A stretch of DNA of 64,000 nucleotides from Pseudanabaena sp. (lineage in GTDB: Bacteria; Cyanobacteriota; Cyanobacteriia; Pseudanabaenales; Pseudanabaenaceae): positions 139,602-203,601 of the forward strand of contig QBLS01000007.1 of the NCBI GenBank assembly GCA_003249015.1. Reading direction: 5' to 3'. Under the pieces are notes generated by a model. It was given only the letters and a program-made list of their open reading frames with translations, did not search any database and had not been told where the DNA came from. The position numbers and the translations under genes are program-made. Positions 60,004-64,000 of this stretch are shown here, piece after piece. Numbering within the stretch: position 1 is the first letter of the stretch; each line of letters begins with the position of its first letter.

Positions 60004-61284
60004 GTGAGTGAGTTAAAACGTAAATCGACACTACGTGAAGTAGCAATTGAGGCGTTACCCGTTAATGATGACGAAGATCTCGATGCATTCCTGAGTGATT
60101 CCACAAATAAAAGTCAAACGATCGCCAAAAATTCGTCGTTAGATCATTTTGATATTCCTAACGATGGGAACATGTCTAGCGATGACTGGCTGATGGAGTT
60201 GACGAGTTCTATGGAAAAAGCGGAACCAAATTTACCTAAAGACTCAGCCCAAGCTAGCCTGATCGCGGAACGAGATCAACTTCAAAAAGAACTAGCTGAA
60301 CTGCGATCGCAACATGAATTTGAGTGTGAATATGTTGATCAATTAGAGCAGGAGATAGTTAGCGTCAGCACAGAACGCGATCGCCTAGTTTCAGAATTAA
60401 AAAATCAAGTTGAGGCTTTACAACTTTCTTTACAAAGACAAACCCAACATCAAGAAGAAGTTGAACTTCCATTTTCTGGGTTAGCTCCCACTCAAAAAGG
60501 CGATCAGTTACTTGATGATGGTTTATTTGACGATAAAGTATTAAGTGATCGCCTTGCAATCCATGTAATGCAATTAGAGGAGGAGTTTCAACATCGCCTC
60601 ACCACTGCCCTAGAAATTGAGACTCAGAAAATTGCTCAGCAATATTTGATAGAAATAAGTGATAAAACGGAGCTAATTAATCAACTGCAATGTCAAAATA
60701 CGGCTTTAGATATTTCTCAACAGACTCTTACCGCTGAGCTGGAAAACACCCAGATTTTGCTCAAAGAATCAACTAAAACGTTAGAACTTGCTCAAGAAAA
60801 GCTCTCCGAGATCAAATCCCAGCGCGATCGCTTTGAAGAAGAATTAATTCATCATCTCTCTAATCAAGCTCAACTGCATCAATCTCTGCGAGGTCTGGAA
60901 AACGAATATGTTAGCGATCTCAATCGAGTACAGGAGTTAGAGCAGCAGGTTGAAGATCTGCAAAATCAAGTTCTCCAAAGAGCTTCCAAATCTCTAGAGT
61001 ACGAAGCAGCCATTCAGCATTGGAAAGAACAGTCTGTACGTCATCAACATCATGCTTTACAGCTTAGCGGTGCATTAGATCGCCTTCTAGCTGACAAACC
61101 CGTCAGGCAACTGACACCATTGATAAATAATAATCAGACCCCTGATGAGTTGATCTCTGAGCGAGGACATAAGACTACGCGATCGCTTGATTTTTCACCT
61201 GAGCCATCACCTAAAGTACCAATGCGATCGCCATTTCCTAGCTCTAAGGTTGATTTACCCGCCTTCCTAGTGAAACATCGTTAA
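60004..61284 (+). CDS. Coiled-coil protein of unknown function
   Basis: 426 residues from GTG 60004 (M-S-E-L-K-R-K-S-T-L-R-E); an ATG at 59959 and TTG at 59935 are in frame, but the sequence between looks like leader. The first 100 residues are acidic and partly disordered. About 100-390 is heptad-like and rich in Glu, Gln and Leu, a long coiled coil. A Pro/Ser-rich tail ends in DLPAFLVKHR. No membrane segment. Proteins of this sort act as scaffolds in cell division, motility or carbon-storage systems, but nothing here picks one. Confidence 0.75.
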   Translation: MSELKRKSTLREVAIEALPVNDDEDLDAFLSDSTNKSQTIAKNSSLDHFDIPNDGNMSSDDWLMELTSSMEKAEPNLPKDSAQASLIAERDQLQKELAELRSQHEFECEYVDQLEQEIVSVSTERDRLVSELKNQVEALQLSLQRQTQHQEEVELPFSGLAPTQKGDQLLDDGLFDDKVLSDRLAIHVMQLEEEFQHRLTTALEIETQKIAQQYLIEISDKTELINQLQCQNTALDISQQTLTAELENTQILLKESTKTLELAQEKLSEIKSQRDRFEEELIHHLSNQAQLHQSLRGLENEYVSDLNRVQELEQQVEDLQNQVLQRASKSLEYEAAIQHWKEQSVRHQHHALQLSGALDRLLADKPVRQLTPLINNNQTPDELISERGHKTTRSLDFSPEPSPKVPMRSPFPSSKVDLPAFLVKHR

Positions 61285-61285
61285 C

Positions 61286-61326
61286 AAAATAAGGGTTGCA
61301 GCGCAAAGAGCTGCAACCCTTATTTT
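61286..61326. terminator. Bidirectional terminator
   Basis: AAAATAAGGGTTGCAGC-GCAAAGA-GCTGCAACCCTTATTTT, perfect 17-bp arms, between convergent genes. A second, AT-rich stem overlaps the next stop (about 61339-61392). Confidence 0.85.
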
Positions 61327-61350
61327 GGTTTGAGGCTAAATAATTTTAAG

Positions 61351-63837
61351 TTACAAAATGGCATTGCTATTCTGTAACTTAGAATTATTTGGTAAGCTAA
61401 CTGTAAAACAACTACCTTTACCCACTTCACTAACGGCACTCACCCATCCTCCGTGCAGTTCCACAAGCTTTTTTACTAGGTCTAACCCCAAGCCAGTGCC
61501 TGCATATTGTCGATTAAGTCTACTGCTAATTTGAACAAACGGCTGAAATAATCGACTAATATCCTCTGGAAAGATACCAATTCCTGTGTCAGAAACGCAA
61601 AATTGTACCCTCTCTTCATCAGAAGATTGTGCAACTTCACCTCTTGTTAAATTTACAGTGAGAGTGACTAAACCATTTTTAGGTGTAAACTTGACCGCAT
61701 TACCTAGCAAGTTAATCAACACCTGCCGCATCCGTCTCTCATCTATAGTGATCGCAGATGGTACTCCATTATTAATGGTCAGTTCCAATTGGATATTTTT
61801 CTGTTCAGCTAAATGCTTTACAAAATCAAGACTACCTTCACAGATAGATTTGATGGATACTGGCGCAAGATCGAGAATGAATTTGCCTGACTCAATTTTA
61901 GCTATATCAAGAATGTCATTGATCAGATCTAAGAGGTGTTGTCCGCTTTTATAAATAGTTCTCAAGGAATTTTTCTGCCGTTCATTGAGATCTCCAAATA
62001 CTTGATCTAGTAAACCCTCCGCAATACCTAAAACTGCATTAAGAGGAGTCCGTAACTCATGGCTCATCGTTGCCAAAAACTCATCTTTGAGTCGAGTTAC
62101 CCTCTCTAGTTCCTGATTTGTTGTAATTAATCTCTCATTACTTAATTGCAGCGCTTCTTCAGCCTGTTTGCGATCGCTAATATTTCTGACTAAGACCAAG
62201 ACTTCATCATCACCGCAAGGGCTAATTCTTACCTCCTCATCAACCCACTTTCCATATTTTAGAATCTTGTGCTCGTAAATCTGTACCTCTCCTGTAGCGA
62301 TTGCCAGTTTAGAGATTTCCACCTGACGAGCCACAATTTCAGGAGATAGAACTTCTGAAATATGGTTAAAAACTGGGAAAAAAGCATTTTGGTCAGGAAT
62401 ACGTGGCAAAAAACAACTTATACAAGTACCGTCTACCTTTAACCGTAGTAACAAATCTGGAATCGCATTGAGTATCTCTTGCTTGTGAACTTCGCTTTTA
62501 GCGAGAGCAGCAGTCCGTTGCTGAATCCTCATTTCCAGTTCTTGATTGAGCTGAGATAGTTCCTGCTGTGTATTTTTTAGTTCATTAATATTTTGAATGA
62601 GCGCAATGTCATACATTGGCTGACCCTGAAGATCCCGAACGAGAGAGATACTAATTAAAGTCCAAAATACACTTCCATTCTTGGCACGATATCTCTTCTC
62701 AATATGGTAACTATCAATTTCATTGTCAATTAACTTTTGATATTGATTGAGATCTTTTTCTAGATCATCAGGATGAGAAATGTCATGAAAGCTCGTCTGC
62801 AATAGTTCCGCCTCGGAATAGCCCAGCATTTGGCAAAGAGCTTTATTGACTGTGAGATGTCTACCTTCAATACTAGCTAGAGAAATCCCTACTGATGTTG
62901 TATCAAATATACTTCTAAATCGAGTTTCCGAATCCCTTAAAGCCTCTTCGGCTTGCTTGCGATCGCTGATATTACGAATAATTGTTAAAGCTTCCCAATC
63001 ATTTACTTTTACAATTTGGACTTCTTCGTGCTGAATTTTGCCATCAATCTGTAACTGTTGCTCAAAAGTTTGGATCTCTCCAGTCGCGATCGCCTGACGA
63101 ATGGCTGCTAATTTACGCTCAGCGAGGCGCGGAGGTACCACCTCAAAGATATTTTTGTTAATTGGATCAAAATTAGGCGGCAGCAAGTTTGCCACATAGC
63201 TGCTAGAGAAACACTCTAGATAGTTACCATCAAAGCTAACTCGATAAATTAGATCAGGAATAGCGGTAAGAACGGCTCTTTTTTGAGCTTCCACATTACT
63301 AAGGCTATCTTCGGCTAGTTGATACCGAGCAAAGCAAATACTTTCCTTACTAGCTACGCCAAGAAGTTCGTCATCGTCATTAATTATCAGTAAATATTCA
63401 CACCTATAACTCTGCAACAAGTTAAGCATTGAGTCAAAATCTTGAATTTGCGATCGCTTAATGACATTAGGTGCAATATTCAGAATTTCTAGCATTGTCT
63501 GTCCAAGGCTAAGAGATCTCAGATCTACTTGCTTCTCAATGAGTCTGAGTATATCTCTTTGGGAAAAAGTCCCTAATAGCCGAGTCTGATCAAACACTAC
63601 GACACAGGATGCAATAGAACTGAAAGTATCTCTCTCCAAGGAGGAGATATTTCTATACTCCACCAAATTGCTCTGGGCTATGTTTTGAGCAATCAATGCC
63701 GATATTTGCTCTATTTCGGTAGTTTCATTTAAATGATTAATAATGGCAACTGCTTCTAACACCTTAAGCTGAGATGCAGCTATAAGCATTCTTGGCGCGA
63801 TCGCCAGATCCAAGTATGTGTTTTTCTCTAATAACAT
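61351..63837 (-). CDS. CBS-PAS sensor histidine kinase
   Basis: 828 residues, soluble. About 10-170 is a CBS pair (VLEAVAIINHLNE, LLGTFSQRDILRLIE, YLLIINDDDELLGVASKE). Three PAS units follow at about 185-300, 305-430 and 450-570, each with IRNISDRKQAEEAL or a similar PAC end. HisKA has the acceptor histidine in ATMSHELRTPLNAVLG (near 590). HATPase_c has NLLGNAVKFTP, DTGIGI and AGTGLGLDLVKK. CBS domains bind adenine nucleotides, so energy-charge sensing is possible. No receiver domain or partner regulator is nearby. Confidence 0.92.
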   Translation of the reverse strand: MLLEKNTYLDLAIAPRMLIAASQLKVLEAVAIINHLNETTEIEQISALIAQNIAQSNLVEYRNISSLERDTFSSIASCVVVFDQTRLLGTFSQRDILRLIEKQVDLRSLSLGQTMLEILNIAPNVIKRSQIQDFDSMLNLLQSYRCEYLLIINDDDELLGVASKESICFARYQLAEDSLSNVEAQKRAVLTAIPDLIYRVSFDGNYLECFSSSYVANLLPPNFDPINKNIFEVVPPRLAERKLAAIRQAIATGEIQTFEQQLQIDGKIQHEEVQIVKVNDWEALTIIRNISDRKQAEEALRDSETRFRSIFDTTSVGISLASIEGRHLTVNKALCQMLGYSEAELLQTSFHDISHPDDLEKDLNQYQKLIDNEIDSYHIEKRYRAKNGSVFWTLISISLVRDLQGQPMYDIALIQNINELKNTQQELSQLNQELEMRIQQRTAALAKSEVHKQEILNAIPDLLLRLKVDGTCISCFLPRIPDQNAFFPVFNHISEVLSPEIVARQVEISKLAIATGEVQIYEHKILKYGKWVDEEVRISPCGDDEVLVLVRNISDRKQAEEALQLSNERLITTNQELERVTRLKDEFLATMSHELRTPLNAVLGIAEGLLDQVFGDLNERQKNSLRTIYKSGQHLLDLINDILDIAKIESGKFILDLAPVSIKSICEGSLDFVKHLAEQKNIQLELTINNGVPSAITIDERRMRQVLINLLGNAVKFTPKNGLVTLTVNLTRGEVAQSSDEERVQFCVSDTGIGIFPEDISRLFQPFVQISSRLNRQYAGTGLGLDLVKKLVELHGGWVSAVSEVGKGSCFTVSLPNNSKLQNSNAIL

Positions 63838-63918
63838 TGATTCAGTGTAAGGATTTAGTTGTTTTTAGAGTGGTGCAGAACAGTTGCAACAAAGCCCCCA
63901 ATTTAGAAATAAAAAGCA

Positions 63919-63950
63919 AAAGCCCCTCCGAGAGGAGAGGCTTTCGCTTT
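63919..63950 (-). terminator. Terminator of psbA
   Basis: On the minus strand AAAGCCTCTCC-TCTCG-GGAGGGGCTTT followed by TGCTTTTT, 31 bases after the psbA stop. Confidence 0.75.
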
Positions 63951-63980
63951 CGATTATCAGAAGACTAATCTAGCTGAATA

Positions 63981-64000
63981 CTAACCATTGATGGCAGGAG
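63981..64000 (-). CDS. psbA: Photosystem II D1 protein, last residues only
   Basis: Reading leftward from the window end the codons are (x)CT CCT GCC ATC AAT GGT TAG, giving (A)-P-A-I-N-G-stop, the conserved C-terminal end of cyanobacterial D1 that is removed by CtpA processing. Only six codons are visible, so the call rests on this tail and on the strong terminator behind it. Which psbA copy is unknown. Confidence 0.6.

Noticed and set aside
1..64000. CRISPR arrays, rRNA, tRNA or tmRNA genes
   Set aside because: No regularly spaced direct repeats with unique spacers were seen, and no cloverleaf-like segment was recognised by eye in the intergenic gaps. A tRNAscan or Infernal run would settle it.

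Overview
The window is chromosomal DNA from a cyanobacterium. The evidence is frequent HIP1 octamers (GCGATCGC) inside and between genes, an NdhS subunit, a one-helix high-light-inducible protein, GvpK, DUF2808, cyanobacterial-type PhoX and Uma2 proteins, and at the right edge the last codons of a psbA gene. Base composition and repeat load suit a filamentous Pseudanabaenales-like genome, but genus is inference only. Short palindromes with cores like GGCGGCGC-GAA-GCGCCGCC sit between many genes and probably act as terminators.

Layout. 1-7.2 kb: 3' end of a hybrid histidine kinase, a methyltransferase, an unusual HTH plus degenerate acetate-kinase fusion, a DnaQ-type exonuclease, a phospholipase-D protein with an EF-hand, and small proteins. 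7.5-14.5 kb: a zinc-ribbon membrane protein, a large acidic protein, the tight run ndhS-ompA-like-rnz, then def and a cupin. 14.5-28 kb: an FAD oxidoreductase, two Uma2 proteins, PhoX, a giant nucleotidase-type exoprotein behind a clear Pho box, and a GH94-type phosphorylase. 28.2-34.4 kb: uvrC followed by an integron (intI, attI, two complete cassettes with attC sites, one decayed cassette), closed on the right by a second copy of the uvrC 3' end. 34.5-39.2 kb: a divergent response regulator and histidine kinase, hli, and DUF362 plus receiver genes. 39.6-50 kb: housekeeping genes hemH, folD, a prenyl diphosphate synthase, a PAP2-related protein, hisD, cobD-like, a BASS transporter, nadC and guaA. 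50.1-55.7 kb: DUF2808 and gvpK separated by a block carrying a double alkaline phosphatase with RTX-like repeats; the block is flanked by direct copies of the DUF2808/gvpK junction. 55.8-64 kb: a PcrA/UvrD helicase, a Ser/Thr kinase, a coiled-coil protein, a CBS-PAS histidine kinase, and the psbA end.

Themes. (1) The integron is supported at base level: each complete cassette starts with six bases that are the exact complement of its own attC R'' box, which fixes the attI crossover at 31282/31283 and the two cassette ends. (2) Two accessory blocks, the integron and the phosphatase block, are bounded by diverged direct repeats of the host gene end they follow, as expected if a circular molecule or related-strain DNA entered by homologous recombination. 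(3) Three secreted phosphatases carry 11-bp phased PhoB-like repeats upstream, one of them very clear, suggesting a phosphate-starvation set. (4) A gene without any AUG, GUG or UUG start fuses a cyanobacterial HTH module to an acetate-kinase-like domain that has lost its catalytic residues.
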